In this document: positions 26,207-35,345 of the stretch, in pieces | Numbering within the stretch: position 1 is the first letter of the stretch | How the letters are laid out: each line of letters starts with the position of its first letter | From: Chryseobacterium arachidis | Lineage (GTDB): Bacteria; Bacteroidota; Bacteroidia; Flavobacteriales; Weeksellaceae | NCBI RefSeq assembly: GCF_900129245.1 | Contig: NZ_FQUT01000002.1 | Coordinates: 310,001 to 374,000 of the forward strand | Length of the DNA: 64,000 nucleotides | Direction: 5' to 3' | Made by a program: the position numbers and the translations under genes | The notes under the pieces: generated by a model | Database searches by the model: none | The model's input: the letters and a program-made list of their open reading frames with translations, nothing else | What the model was told of the DNA's origin: nothing

Positions 26207-26770
26207 TTATTTCCCGTTAAAGGCAGACATTGTATTATTGATTCCTGCAAAAACGAAAGATAAAGATGCTTTGGTAAACTTTTCTATTCTTTCGGGCAGT
26301 TTTTCAGATTCTTCTTCATTCCATGTTCCTAACACATAATCTACCTGTCTCCCCTCCGAAAAATCTGCAGAAATACCGAAACGCAGCCTTGCATAATTCT
26401 GTGTCTGAAGAACCTCATTAATATTCTTCAATCCGTTGTGCCCGGCATCAGAACCTTTCCCTTTCATCCTTAATGTTCCGAAAGGCAGTGCCAGATCATC
26501 AGTTACGATCAATACGTTTTCCAAAGGTATATTTTCTTTCTGCATCCAATATCTCACGGCATTTCCGGAAAGATTCATATAGGTATCCGGTTTCAGGACA
26601 AGCACTCTCCTGCCTTTATATTTCCCGTCTGCCATCCAGCCGAAATTGGTGGTATTGAAAGAAACTTCCATTGTTTCTGCGAGTTTATCCGCTACTTTAA
26701 ATCCTATATTGTGACGTGTATTTTCGTATTCTGCACCTTTGTTTCCAAGGCCAACAATTAAATATTTCAT
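26207..26770 (-). CDS. pth: Peptidyl-tRNA hydrolase
   Basis: The 187-residue protein is full length for bacterial Pth. It has Asn10 and His20 ([15 protein letters not shown]), PDTYMNLSG with Asn66, DDLALPFG near 91-98 and GHNGLKN near 110-116. It releases peptides from stalled peptidyl-tRNA by cutting the ester bond and is essential in most bacteria. It is transcribed alone: a promoter box precedes it and a bidirectional terminator follows. Confidence 0.95.
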   Translation of the reverse strand: MKYLIVGLGNKGAEYENTRHNIGFKVADKLAETMEVSFNTTNFGWMADGKYKGRRVLVLKPDTYMNLSGNAVRYWMQKENIPLENVLIVTDDLALPFGTLRMKGKGSDAGHNGLKNINEVLQTQNYARLRFGISADFSEGRQVDYVLGTWNEEESEKLPERIEKFTKASLSFVFAGINNTMSAFNGK

Positions 26771-26784
26771 TGAGAAATTTTTTG

Positions 26785-26792
26785 CAAAATTA
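26785..26792 (-). promoter_or_regulatory. -7 promoter box of pth
   Basis: The - strand reads TAATTTTG, a match to TAnnTTTG, ending 14 bases before the pth ATG, so the leader would be about 10 bases. Confidence 0.45.
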
Positions 26793-26795
26793 AGG

Positions 26796-26836
26796 CATTA
26801 AAAATAAAAACTCAACCTTAGAAAAGATTGAGTTTT
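26796..26836 (-). terminator. Terminator of the lipoprotein gene at 26860-27831
   Basis: AAAACTCAA (26807-26815) and TTGAGTTTT (26828-26836) make a 9-bp stem. On the - strand it is followed by TTTTATTTTT. It separates the lipoprotein gene from the pth promoter, which starts immediately after. Confidence 0.75.
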
Positions 26837-26859
26837 AAATATTGTTTAAAATTGTTTTT

Positions 26860-27831
26860 TTACAATGGTTTGTACATGTAATTTACTGTATAACCCACCG
26901 TCATATACGTTTGTGGATCGTAACGGTAGTTTGTTGAAAAGAAAGTTGGCGTAGGCACCGGAACTGCAAGATCTGTAATAGACAATCTTTTCGGGTTGTT
27001 AGGGGATATCATCCAACCATTCGGATGTTTCTCATTAGCAAGATACGGTGTTGTAAGACCCGCCAGATAAATATCCATATCAATAAGTCTTGTCACTTTA
27101 TATTCGAATGGCAATAAAGTAAACGGATTGATATTCGCATCGTAATTATTGTACTCGAAACCTAATTTTCTCGTAGCCGCTCCCGGTACTCCCGCTGTGA
27201 TAGGCCCGTAGTTTTTAACTACTTTTGATACGTTATCTCCAGAGTACTCATATTTTGTATCAGCATAGGTATCGAAATTGACTCCCGGACCATCCGGCCC
27301 GCTTTTCATATTGGTCGATTCCAGCTTACCTGTTGATGAAGAATATTTTAAATCAAAAAGACTGCTTACTTTTTTGTACAGCGTCTGAGGACTTGGGTTG
27401 GTCACCGAGAAAGGAGCTGTCGTTATTCTGTGATAGTAAGAACGGTTCTCTGAAATCTTCTCTAATTTCCCAGTTCCCGCGTATGTAAACTGCTGTGTAT
27501 AAACGATACTGTCTTTCTCCATTTTTCCGTTTTTGTCAAGATCAAGAAAACCTCTGAAGTCGATTCTGCTGATTTTATTACCGCTCCAGGCAATATCCGC
27601 AGTAGAGTTCATACTATCTGTAACTACTTTAGACAACTGCAATCCGTTATAATGATAGGTTGCCAATGTATCTGCATTTGTAATTTCTCTGTATAAAGCT
27701 CTTGGCCCGTTCAGCCCTGTGTTTTCATTAATATCCAATAGAGGATTTCCGTCTTCATCCAGCAAATCTTTACAAGAATGTACTGTAGAAACACCTACTA
27801 AAAGTAAAATAAAATAAAAAAGTCGTTTCAT
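26860..27831 (-). CDS. Exported lipoprotein of unknown function, paralog A
   Basis: A 323-residue protein with a lipoprotein signal (hydrophobic run, then VHSC with Cys20). The mature part is rich in Tyr, Ser and Asn with beta-type segments such as YSGDNVSKV and FTYAGTGKLEKI, reminiscent of YD/RHS-like 'Y-x-G-x-L' turns. It ends YMYKPL. It shares GPRALYREI, NYDANINPFTLLPFEYKV and the C-terminal motif with its neighbour at 27934-28809, so the two arose by duplication. Likely outer-membrane anchored. Function unknown. Confidence 0.7.
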   Translation of the reverse strand: MKRLFYFILLLVGVSTVHSCKDLLDEDGNPLLDINENTGLNGPRALYREITNADTLATYHYNGLQLSKVVTDSMNSTADIAWSGNKISRIDFRGFLDLDKNGKMEKDSIVYTQQFTYAGTGKLEKISENRSYYHRITTAPFSVTNPSPQTLYKKVSSLFDLKYSSSTGKLESTNMKSGPDGPGVNFDTYADTKYEYSGDNVSKVVKNYGPITAGVPGAATRKLGFEYNNYDANINPFTLLPFEYKVTRLIDMDIYLAGLTTPYLANEKHPNGWMISPNNPKRLSITDLAVPVPTPTFFSTNYRYDPQTYMTVGYTVNYMYKPL

Positions 27832-27857
27832 TCCAATAGGGATTATTTATTTTTTCA

Positions 27858-27865
27858 CAAATATA
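27858..27865 (-). promoter_or_regulatory. -7 promoter box of lipoprotein A
   Basis: The - strand reads TATATTTG, an exact TAnnTTTG match, 26 bases before the ATG at 27831. No clear -33 element. Confidence 0.5.
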
Positions 27866-27933
27866 ATTTTTTTTTGCATAAAAATCATATATTTCTTTAA
27901 TTTAAAGCAAAACTATTAAAAGATAATTCTATC

Positions 27934-28809
27934 TTATAACGGTTTATATATGTATTTCATTGCCTGCCCCTGGTCTGAAACCGGAAAATTCTGAGAATCA
28001 TACAAATATCCTTTAGGAATGCTGATTGGTGAGCCTGTAGGCGGATACATGGTAAGTTTCCCCATATTGTTAGAAGAGATATTGCTAAAGTTGATCGGGA
28101 AAAGCGTATTGATTACCATGAAATATTCTTTTGGTAACGTAGTATACGGATTTATTTTACTATCGTAATTTTCGTAAGCATAAGTCATTGTAGAAGACGT
28201 GGAAGCATCCGGAGTCGGAGTACTACCACCACTCATCAACATCGTAGTATAATCTAATTTAACAACATTACTTGCGGAGAACGTAAACTTACATTCAGCA
28301 TAATGTGTATAGTTGGCACTTCCCATTTTTTTCTTTTCAATAATTCTGTACAGCTGTCCGTTAGCATCGTAAATAACCTCGAAATCACTATGGGTAGTTG
28401 TTGTCACTATAGTCTGATCCATCGTAAATGAAGTCAGTTTTCCGGAAGTGTAGGTAAGATTGTAAGTATTATCAATAACATGAGGATTCACATTATCAAT
28501 GTATCTGATCTTAGAAATTTTATCTCCGGAATATGTAACCGTAGCTGTTGTCATATTACTGGATCCCGCATCTCTTAAAAATGCCTGCGAAAGAATCCCT
28601 GTGTTTGTAATATACTCTTCCGTATCCTTAGTTTCCGTAGCACTTATCTTGCTGTTTATTTTAGCAAGAATTCTCGGGCCTGTAATGGTATTTCCCGACG
28701 AACCATTATTGTTATTCTGATTAGGCGGGTCATCTGTTGTATTGTCACACGAAACTACGAACCCCAATGCTACTGCCGCTAAAGTGGAAAGAAAGTATTT
28801 TTTTGTCAT
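27934..28809 (-). CDS. Exported lipoprotein of unknown function, paralog B
   Basis: A 291-residue protein starting at MTKKYFLSTLAAVALGFVVSC; Cys in VVSC is the lipidation site. I prefer the ATG at 28809 over one nine codons upstream because it begins a normal signal peptide. An Asn-rich linker follows the Cys. Shared motifs with paralog A include GPRILAKI, YSGDKISKIRY, NYDSKINPYTTLPKEY and the end MKYIYKPL. A weak hairpin overlaps the stop codon (27920-27935). Probably a surface or periplasmic lipoprotein. Function unknown. Confidence 0.7.
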   Translation of the reverse strand: MTKKYFLSTLAAVALGFVVSCDNTTDDPPNQNNNNGSSGNTITGPRILAKINSKISATETKDTEEYITNTGILSQAFLRDAGSSNMTTATVTYSGDKISKIRYIDNVNPHVIDNTYNLTYTSGKLTSFTMDQTIVTTTTHSDFEVIYDANGQLYRIIEKKKMGSANYTHYAECKFTFSASNVVKLDYTTMLMSGGSTPTPDASTSSTMTYAYENYDSKINPYTTLPKEYFMVINTLFPINFSNISSNNMGKLTMYPPTGSPISIPKGYLYDSQNFPVSDQGQAMKYIYKPL

Positions 28810-28833
28810 ACAATTATTAATTTTTAATGGTGT

Positions 28834-28841
28834 CAAATATA
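28834..28841 (-). promoter_or_regulatory. -7 promoter box of lipoprotein B
   Basis: The - strand reads TATATTTG, an exact match to TAnnTTTG, 24 bases before the ATG at 28809. Confidence 0.5.
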
Positions 28842-28886
28842 ATTGTTTTTCTCTTATAATTGACTTAAATTCTCAAAATAAATGCC

Positions 28887-28923
28887 TAAAAAATAAAGAA
28901 TCTAAAAGCATAAGCCTTTAGAT
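28887..28923 (-). terminator. Terminator of the three-gene exported-protein operon
   Basis: The bases 28900-28909 and 28914-28923 form a 10-bp stem (one wobble) with a four-base loop. On the - strand it is followed by a T-rich run (TTCTTTATTTTTT). It ends the 31355-28955 operon. Confidence 0.75.
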
Positions 28924-28954
28924 CCTCATTTTCATCATTTATATTTTCAAAATC

Positions 28955-29698
28955 CTAATAAGGTTGTAAAACCGATAGTGTGAGAACAGACTTAGCCATA
29001 TCCGGGGTAAGAATGCTTGTGTCTACCGCTCTTCCAATTCCTAAACTATTGGAATTAATATTCCTTTTTATACATGCCGCCTTTACAGTATAATTATTTT
29101 TCGGAGTAAGATTTGTTAATGTTGCATTCAGGTTAAAAATCTTGTAAGAACCTGCTCCTTCCGTAATAACATCTACTCTTACCGCTCTTAATTTATCATC
29201 TACAAAAATCCCACAGGCAAAACTTGTAGAGGCATCTCCGTTTCCTGTTTTTTGCGCTAAAGTCTGGAAATTGAACGTGACTTTATTGGTAGCATTGGTA
29301 ATGGAAAATGTAGAAGACGTTCCCTGCAAAACGCCCCAAGAGCTTGTAATATTCCCTCCTTCATCATAAGGCAGAGTAGCTCCATCACTCCCGGAAAAAG
29401 ATACTCCGGTCTTGTCTTCCAATGTGTTCATAGAAAACAAAGACATGCTTGTTAATCCGTCTGCAACCTTAATATCCTTCCAGTCGTTTACATTAAGACC
29501 GGTCGTATTATGAAAAATTGTCCCTGCTGCGCCTGCAGACCCTTTCACGGTGTTGGTACCTCCTATTCTCAGTTCCTTTCTTACATTGAGGTCACCGTTG
29601 ATATCAAGCATGTTTACCGGAGTATTAGTATTGATTCCCACCTGAGCATTATATAAAAATACTGCAAGCAAATTCATTAGTAGTAATATTTTTTTCAT
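28955..29698 (-). CDS. Exported protein, tandem paralog 3 (AQVGI type)
   Basis: A 247-residue protein. The ATG at 29698 is one base after the preceding stop and starts a good signal peptide (KKILLLMNLLAVFLYNAQ); an in-frame ATG 15 codons upstream lies inside the previous gene. After cleavage comes VGINTNTPVNMLDINGDLNVRKELRIGGT, a segment common at the start of Bacteroidetes secreted proteins. FACGIFVDDKLRAVR near the middle is shared with both paralogs upstream. It ends without a recognisable T9SS domain. Function unknown. Confidence 0.7.
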   Translation of the reverse strand: MKKILLLMNLLAVFLYNAQVGINTNTPVNMLDINGDLNVRKELRIGGTNTVKGSAGAAGTIFHNTTGLNVNDWKDIKVADGLTSMSLFSMNTLEDKTGVSFSGSDGATLPYDEGGNITSSWGVLQGTSSTFSITNATNKVTFNFQTLAQKTGNGDASTSFACGIFVDDKLRAVRVDVITEGAGSYKIFNLNATLTNLTPKNNYTVKAACIKRNINSNSLGIGRAVDTSILTPDMAKSVLTLSVLQPY

Positions 29699-29699
29699 C

Positions 29700-30521
29700 T
29701 TAATTTGTAATTGCGTTAAACTGTTGGGGAACTTCATATACATCTACCTTCAGGGTAGATTCTGCAATAAAGGAATCGATATTGCCAGCCACAGCTCTTC
29801 CGATACCTAATACCGTATTGTCGGCAACATTAAAAGAAGCCATTCTGGAACATGCCACACTTACGGTGTGTTGTCCTTTGGATAGATTTTCAGCCATACC
29901 GATCTGGTTGTGGGTAAGGAAGGTATTGTTTGCACTGCTCGATCTTAAATTTCCCTGTCTCAGATTAATTAATTTATCATCAACAAAAATCCCGCAAGCA
30001 TAATCTATTGACCGGTCTGAGGATGAACTTCCTGTATAGGTAGCCTGAACTACAGTTTCAAACTGGAAATATGCTTTGCTGACCGTGCTGTATACATTAA
30101 TGGTCTGGGTAAGGCTCGGAATTTTTTTAAATCTTGGAAAGTTGGTAGCATTATAATCTTTATTTTTAACAAATGCCGCCGATCTTGAACTGATCGTACT
30201 TTCTTCTGAACCGGAAAATGAGACTCCCGTAACATCAGCAAAAGAATTATTAAAAATCAGATAAAATTTATTCGCTTCGTATTGAGGGATTCTTAAGCTT
30301 TTCCAAACCGGTGCATATCCTTCCCCCTGAGAAACCAGGATCTGGTCTGCAGCACCTTCAGACAAAGCACTGTTTGTTGTGTTGGAAACGGCAAGTTTTC
30401 CACGCAAATTCATGTCTCCGTTAACGTCCAGGCGTGCTTTTGGCGATTCTGTTTTTATTCCCACTTGGGCATAGAGTGATAACCCTACTGCAATGAATAG
30501 GATAGAAAATATGTTTTTCAT
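29700..30521 (-). CDS. Exported protein, tandem paralog 2 (AQVGI type)
   Basis: A 273-residue protein with signal peptide (KNIFSILFIAVGLSLYAQ), then VGIKTESPKARLDVNGDMNLRGKLAV and ILVSQGEGYAPVWKSLRIP, a pattern shared with the first paralog (LVSQGQNLPPVWKSL). YACGIFVDDKLINLRQ matches the conserved (F/Y)ACG-x-F core. GVSFSGSEEST recalls the GVSFSGSDGAT of paralog 3. Near its end the LGIGRAVAGNID segment recurs in paralog 3 as LGIGRAVDTSI. Probably beta-rich and surface or periplasmic. Function unknown. Confidence 0.7.
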   Translation of the reverse strand: MKNIFSILFIAVGLSLYAQVGIKTESPKARLDVNGDMNLRGKLAVSNTTNSALSEGAADQILVSQGEGYAPVWKSLRIPQYEANKFYLIFNNSFADVTGVSFSGSEESTISSRSAAFVKNKDYNATNFPRFKKIPSLTQTINVYSTVSKAYFQFETVVQATYTGSSSSDRSIDYACGIFVDDKLINLRQGNLRSSSANNTFLTHNQIGMAENLSKGQHTVSVACSRMASFNVADNTVLGIGRAVAGNIDSFIAESTLKVDVYEVPQQFNAITN

Positions 30522-30536
30522 GAATGTTTTTAGTGT

Positions 30537-31355
30537 TTAGTTATAGCTTACGTATTCTATAATATCGATTTTCATCATAGACTCTAAAGTAAATGCATTC
30601 GAAATATTGTTAGAATTGGATATATTCTTTCCGATTGTAAACTGAGAACCGGAATTGGAAGAACTAATCTTTCTGCAGGCAACTTCTACCGTTTGCTCTC
30701 CTGCCGGAACATTCTGCTCGGTATAATTCAGTGTGAAAATATAATCCTGGAAACCTCCTTTTCCCGAACTGTCAGTAGAGGAAATCTTATCCGGACGTAC
30801 CGCAACAAGTTTATTATTCCTGAAAACCCCACAGGCAAAATTTATATTCTGAGGTTCTGTAGCAGTAGGAGCTTTCATTTCAGCTCCCGTCTGAAACTGA
30901 TAAGTCAGCTTATTTCTGCTGTCTTTTACGGTAAAGACATTTTTAAGCCCGCTGATTTTTACCCATCTCCCTTTGGTAAGATCAGTAATATCATCACCGA
31001 TATTGTTTTTGTAGATACCATCTGCGGCATTACTACTGGAAAGATTCGTAATACCAGCCTGATCACTTGAAAGATAAGAGTTTACCAATTTGTACTGACC
31101 TTCTTCTATGAAGGAAACATTCAATGATTTCCAGACAGGGGGTAAATTTTGTCCCTGGGAAACCAGCACCTGGCCGTTTAAGCCGGCATTACCGACCTGA
31201 GAGGAAGTACCGCCTACTCTAAGTTCTTTTCTTAAGGTGGTTTTCCCGTTTACATCGAGAATAGAATTGGGGGTACTCGTACCAACTCCCACCTGAGCGT
31301 AGGCTTGGATTGATGTTAACAATCCAGCCACGCAGCAATACACAGTTTTTTTCAT
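30537..31355 (-). CDS. Exported protein, tandem paralog 1 (AQVGI type)
   Basis: A 272-residue protein; the ATG at 31355 begins a signal peptide (KKTVYCCVAGLLTSIQAYAQ). An in-frame ATG five codons earlier lies too close to the -7 box at 31368-31375 to be used. The mature start VGVGTSTPNSILDVNGKTTLRKELRVGGT is followed by LVSQGQNLPPVWKSL, and FACGVFRNNKLVAVRPDKI gives the shared core. Spacing of 15 and 1 bases between the three genes indicates one operon. Function unknown. Confidence 0.7.
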   Translation of the reverse strand: MKKTVYCCVAGLLTSIQAYAQVGVGTSTPNSILDVNGKTTLRKELRVGGTSSQVGNAGLNGQVLVSQGQNLPPVWKSLNVSFIEEGQYKLVNSYLSSDQAGITNLSSSNAADGIYKNNIGDDITDLTKGRWVKISGLKNVFTVKDSRNKLTYQFQTGAEMKAPTATEPQNINFACGVFRNNKLVAVRPDKISSTDSSGKGGFQDYIFTLNYTEQNVPAGEQTVEVACRKISSSNSGSQFTIGKNISNSNNISNAFTLESMMKIDIIEYVSYN

Positions 31356-31367
31356 AATAAGGGACCA

Positions 31368-31375
31368 CAAAGGTA
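31368..31375 (-). promoter_or_regulatory. -7 promoter box of the three-gene exported-protein operon
   Basis: The - strand reads TACCTTTG, matching TAnnTTTG, 12 bases before the ATG at 31355. A TTTG lies 14 bases further upstream (31390-31393), slightly closer than the usual -33 spacing; dnaB shows the same spacing. Confidence 0.5.
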
Positions 31376-31891
31376 TATAAAAAAAACATCAAAAAGTAGA
31401 CTTATAAATCGTAAACCAATATATAATAGCTAATTACAACAAATTTTGAATCAATAAAAAATAGAATTAATTCTACGAACAAGTGTTAGGATCATATAAT
31501 CCCAAATAGTGGAGTTATTATATAATTCACCGTAAAGAAACTTAATATGTGGTATTTTATCCTCACAAAGTGATTTTTATAATTATTTAATTCTTTATTT
31601 AATGGTATTCCATAAAGTATATAGATAACAATAATGCATTATTATTAATCTATTTAGTGTGATTAAATTATTAGAATTATATTTAAAACGCAGTAGAAAA
31701 CATTGGATTTTCTGTTACAATTTCTTCGAATAAAAAACAGAAAATTTCTCCCATTCAACTTCATTATTTTTTTGTAGATTTTTTTCTACAAGCATCAAAA
31801 TCTGATGAATATCATACTTTTAAAGCTAAAACTTTGCATACTTCATTTATTTTCACACCTTAAAATCAGCGGATAAGGTACAAAATGAAAC
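31376..31891. other. Long AT-rich non-coding gap
   Basis: About 515 bases with no supportable ORF on either strand. It contains the upstream part of the exported-protein operon promoter and one notable symmetrical element at 31621-31653: a perfect 14-base palindrome (AATAATGCATTATT at 31630-31643) flanked by ATAGAT and ATCTAT in opposite orientation. Nothing else was recognised. It could hold an unannotated small RNA, but I see no support. Confidence 0.5.
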
Positions 31892-31920
31892 TGCCGTACT
31901 GAAATGGCTTCAATACGGCA
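31892..31920 (-). terminator. Probable terminator of mfd
   Basis: TGCCGTA (31892-31898) and TACGGCA (31914-31920) pair perfectly, with a further four pairs (TGAA/TTCA) past a one-base mismatch. It lies 26 bases past the mfd stop. The T-run after it on the - strand is broken (GTTTCATTTTG), so its strength is uncertain. Confidence 0.6.
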
Positions 31921-31946
31921 GCTTATAATTTTCACTGTTGATGGAA

Positions 31947-34900
31947 CTATACTTCGCTCTTCAAAATAGATCGCAGAAGATAATTCACTTCGTCGACATT
32001 TATCACTTTATCTTTTCTCATCATGAGGTGATTTCCGTCTTTACCCACTTTCTCCTTCAATTGGGCTTCAGCAGGATTTTTTGTTAAATAATTAATGATA
32101 TTTCTGAACTTATTGGTCTGGTAAAACTTATCCTGAGGATTGCCCGGGAAGTATCCTAAAAACACTCCGTTTTTCATTACAATCTTCTCAAAACCAATGT
32201 CTGCAGCCAGCCATTTTAAGCTTACACTTTTCAATAAATTGACAGCTTCTTTTGGCAAATTCCCAAAACGGTCTATTAATTCAGATTCAAACTTCAATAA
32301 GTTTTCTTCATTATCTACTTCAGCTAATTTTTGATACAATAATAATCTTTCTTCCGTATTCGAGATATACCAATCCGGCAACATCAGTTCCAGATCCGTA
32401 TCGATATTCACATCTTTTGTAGACTTAAAGAGTTTATTTCTATCTTCTTCATTCTCGAATAAGTTTTCGAATTCTTCATCATCTTTCAATTCTTCTAGCG
32501 CTTCCTGCATTAATTTCTGATAGGTTTCAAATCCCATTTCATTAATAAATCCACTCTGCTCTGCACCCAACAAATCCCCTGCTCCACGAATTTCCAAATC
32601 CTTCATTGCAATCTGAAAGCCGCTTCCCAAATCAGAAAACTGCTCAATCGCTTCCAGACGTTTTCTTGCATCTGCAGTCATCATGTCATAAGGCGGCGTG
32701 ATCAGATAACAAAATGCTTTTCTGTTACTCCGTCCGACGCGGCCTCTCATCTGGTGAAGATCCGCCATCCCGAAACGTTGCGCATCATTAATAAAAATAG
32801 TATTCGCATTCGGAACATCTACCCCACTTTCTACAATCGTTGTGGAAACCAAAACGTCATACTTTCCTTCCATAAAATCCAGCACGTTTTTCTCAAGCTG
32901 CTTTCCTTCCATTTGTCCGTGACCGGTGATCACTCTTGCATCAGGAACCAACCTTTGGATTAATCCGGCGATATCTTTCAGGTTTTCAATCCTGTTGTTG
33001 ATAAAATAAACCTGCCCGTCACGCTGAAGTTCGTAAGAAACAGCATCACGAAGAATTTCTTCATTGAAACCGATCAATTGTGTATCAACTGGCTGCCTGT
33101 TGGGTGGTGGAGTTTTTATAACTGATAAGTCTCTCGCCGCCATCAAAGAAAACTGCAGGGTTCTCGGAATTGGTGTTGCCGTTAATGTTAACGTATCAAC
33201 ATCCGCTTTCAGTGTTTTTAATTTATCCTTTACAGAAACTCCGAATTTATGTTCTTCATCAATAATTAATAATCCTAAATCTTTAAACTTCACAGAACTG
33301 CTCGCTAATTGATGTGTTCCTATAATAATGTCAACTTTTCCTTCTTTTAAAGCCGCCAAAGTTTCAGATTTCTGTTTTGCTGTTCTGAAACGGTTAACAT
33401 AAGCAACATTTACCGGGAAATCCTTCAGTCTTTCCTTGAAACTTCTGTAATGCTGGAAAGCCAAAATGGTTGTCGGAACCAAAACCGCCACCTGTTTTCC
33501 ATCTGTCGCCGCTTTGAATGCTGCACGAATCGCCACTTCCGTTTTTCCGAAACCAACGTCTCCGCAAACCAAACGATCCATCACCGTATCGGCTTCCATG
33601 TCCTTTTTCACGTCGATGGTTGCTTTTTCCTGATCAGGAGTATCTTCATAGAGGAAACTCGCTTCCAGTTCATTTTGTAAATAAGAATCGGGAGTATACG
33701 CAAAACCTTTCGCAGATTTTCTTTGAGCATATAGTTTTATCAAATCGAACGCGAGCTGTTTTACTCTTGCCTTTGTTTTTTGCTTTAAAGATTTCCAGGT
33801 TGGCGATCCTAATTTGCTTAAAACAATTTCTTTTCCGTCTGGCCCGTTATACTTTGATATTTTATGAAGCGAATGAATACTTACATATAATAAGTCTCCA
33901 TTTTTATAAGTTAATTTAAAACATTCCTGAATTTTCCCATCGTTATTCACTTTCACCAATCCCATGAATTTTCCGATTCCGTGATCGATGTGAGCAATAT
34001 AATCTCCTATTTTAAGAGACATCAGGTCTTTCAATGTTAATTGCTCAGATTTGGCAAACGTATTTTTAGCCTTATATCTTTGGTAACGGTCAAAAATCTG
34101 GTGATCGGTATACACCAGAATTTTATGATCATGGTCTACAAAACCTTCGTGAAGTTCAGATTTAAAACTTTTAAAAGGAAGTTCGTGCTCCAGCTCTTCA
34201 AAAATCGATTCTAATCTTTCCTTCTGTTTTTCGGTGGAAAAAGAAATCCATGTATCAAAGCCTTCGTTTTGTTTTTCTTCAAGGTCTTCAATTAATAATT
34301 CGAAGTTTTTATTAAAAGCAGGTTGTATCGACTGATCGATTTTCATTTCTGATAATTCAATCAAACCCTCAATAGGAATACTTCCGAAATCTACAGTTTT
34401 AAATTTTTTATAATCAAATAAAAATTCCTGATCAGAAATAAACAGTTCCTGCGGCGATTGGTGTGCAATATCTTTATTTAACGTCTCATATTTAACCAAA
34501 GATTTTTCGTAGAACGTTTTCAGCTTCTGCATTCCGACAATTCCGTTTCTGGAAATCACAAAACTTTCTTTCGGCAACAACTGCAATAATGAAACCCGGC
34601 TTCCCGTCACGGTAAAATTCATATTGGAAACCAATTGAAAACCGGTCACTTTATCAATTGAAAGCTGTGTTTCGATATCAAAAGTTTTAATGCTTTCCAC
34701 TTCATTTCCAAAGAATGTGATACGGTAAGGTTTTTCATTCGAAAAAGAAAAAACATCTACAATTCCTCCTCTCACAGAAAATTCTCCCGGTTCGGAAACG
34801 AAGTCTGCCTGCTGAAAATTATAATGATTTAATAATTCATCCACGAAATCAAAATCAAGCTGGTCGCCCACTTTAATATGGTGCGAAATGGCTTTAAAAT

Positions 34901-35318
34901 CTTCTTTTTTCAAAACCTTTTCCGACAAAGCTCCTGCATAGGCTACAATAACTTTTGGAGATTTACTGGATGTAATTTTATTGATAACCTCGGTTCTCAA
35001 GACCAAGTTAGCATTCTGCGTTTTTTCAATCTGATACGGTTCGAGATGCGTTGCCGGAAAATACAGAATCTTATCTTTTCCCAGCAGATCTTCCATTTCA
35101 GTATTGGCGTATAATGCATCCTCTTTATCATCAACAATATAAAGGACATGTTTTTTTTGAGTAAGGAAAAGCTCTGCCACAAAAATAGAAACCGAAGAAC
35201 CTGCATTTCCCTTCACAGAAATATGTTGATTATTTTCCAATTGAATAAAAATCTCCTTTCCGAATTCTTTCTGAAGCAAGTCCGGAAGAAACTTTTCGCT
35301 GATGGTTTTTAACTGCAT
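31947..35318 (-). CDS. mfd: Transcription-repair coupling factor
   Basis: A 1123-residue protein. It has an N-terminal UvrB-homology module (to about 340), a CarD-like RNA polymerase interaction domain (about 433-492; IGDYIAHIDHGIGKFMG), an SF2 translocase with Walker A GDVGFGKTE near 586-594, Walker B DEEH near 687 and QMRGRVGRSNR in the second RecA lobe, and a C-terminal TRCF domain. It frees RNA polymerase stalled at DNA damage and recruits UvrA. I start it at ATG 35318 (MQLKTISEKF); an ATG eight codons upstream is also in frame. Its leader contains a strong hairpin. Confidence 0.95.
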   Translation of the reverse strand: MQLKTISEKFLPDLLQKEFGKEIFIQLENNQHISVKGNAGSSVSIFVAELFLTQKKHVLYIVDDKEDALYANTEMEDLLGKDKILYFPATHLEPYQIEKTQNANLVLRTEVINKITSSKSPKVIVAYAGALSEKVLKKEDFKAISHHIKVGDQLDFDFVDELLNHYNFQQADFVSEPGEFSVRGGIVDVFSFSNEKPYRITFFGNEVESIKTFDIETQLSIDKVTGFQLVSNMNFTVTGSRVSLLQLLPKESFVISRNGIVGMQKLKTFYEKSLVKYETLNKDIAHQSPQELFISDQEFLFDYKKFKTVDFGSIPIEGLIELSEMKIDQSIQPAFNKNFELLIEDLEEKQNEGFDTWISFSTEKQKERLESIFEELEHELPFKSFKSELHEGFVDHDHKILVYTDHQIFDRYQRYKAKNTFAKSEQLTLKDLMSLKIGDYIAHIDHGIGKFMGLVKVNNDGKIQECFKLTYKNGDLLYVSIHSLHKISKYNGPDGKEIVLSKLGSPTWKSLKQKTKARVKQLAFDLIKLYAQRKSAKGFAYTPDSYLQNELEASFLYEDTPDQEKATIDVKKDMEADTVMDRLVCGDVGFGKTEVAIRAAFKAATDGKQVAVLVPTTILAFQHYRSFKERLKDFPVNVAYVNRFRTAKQKSETLAALKEGKVDIIIGTHQLASSSVKFKDLGLLIIDEEHKFGVSVKDKLKTLKADVDTLTLTATPIPRTLQFSLMAARDLSVIKTPPPNRQPVDTQLIGFNEEILRDAVSYELQRDGQVYFINNRIENLKDIAGLIQRLVPDARVITGHGQMEGKQLEKNVLDFMEGKYDVLVSTTIVESGVDVPNANTIFINDAQRFGMADLHQMRGRVGRSNRKAFCYLITPPYDMMTADARKRLEAIEQFSDLGSGFQIAMKDLEIRGAGDLLGAEQSGFINEMGFETYQKLMQEALEELKDDEEFENLFENEEDRNKLFKSTKDVNIDTDLELMLPDWYISNTEERLLLYQKLAEVDNEENLLKFESELIDRFGNLPKEAVNLLKSVSLKWLAADIGFEKIVMKNGVFLGYFPGNPQDKFYQTNKFRNIINYLTKNPAEAQLKEKVGKDGNHLMMRKDKVINVDEVNYLLRSILKSEV

Positions 35319-35345
35319 AAAATAATTTGGTATAAACGACAAAAG

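Noticed and set aside
33518..33919. 133-residue + strand ORF inside mfd
   Set aside because: Antisense to the translocase domain; low-complexity translation with many His/Arg/Phe typical of a shadow frame.
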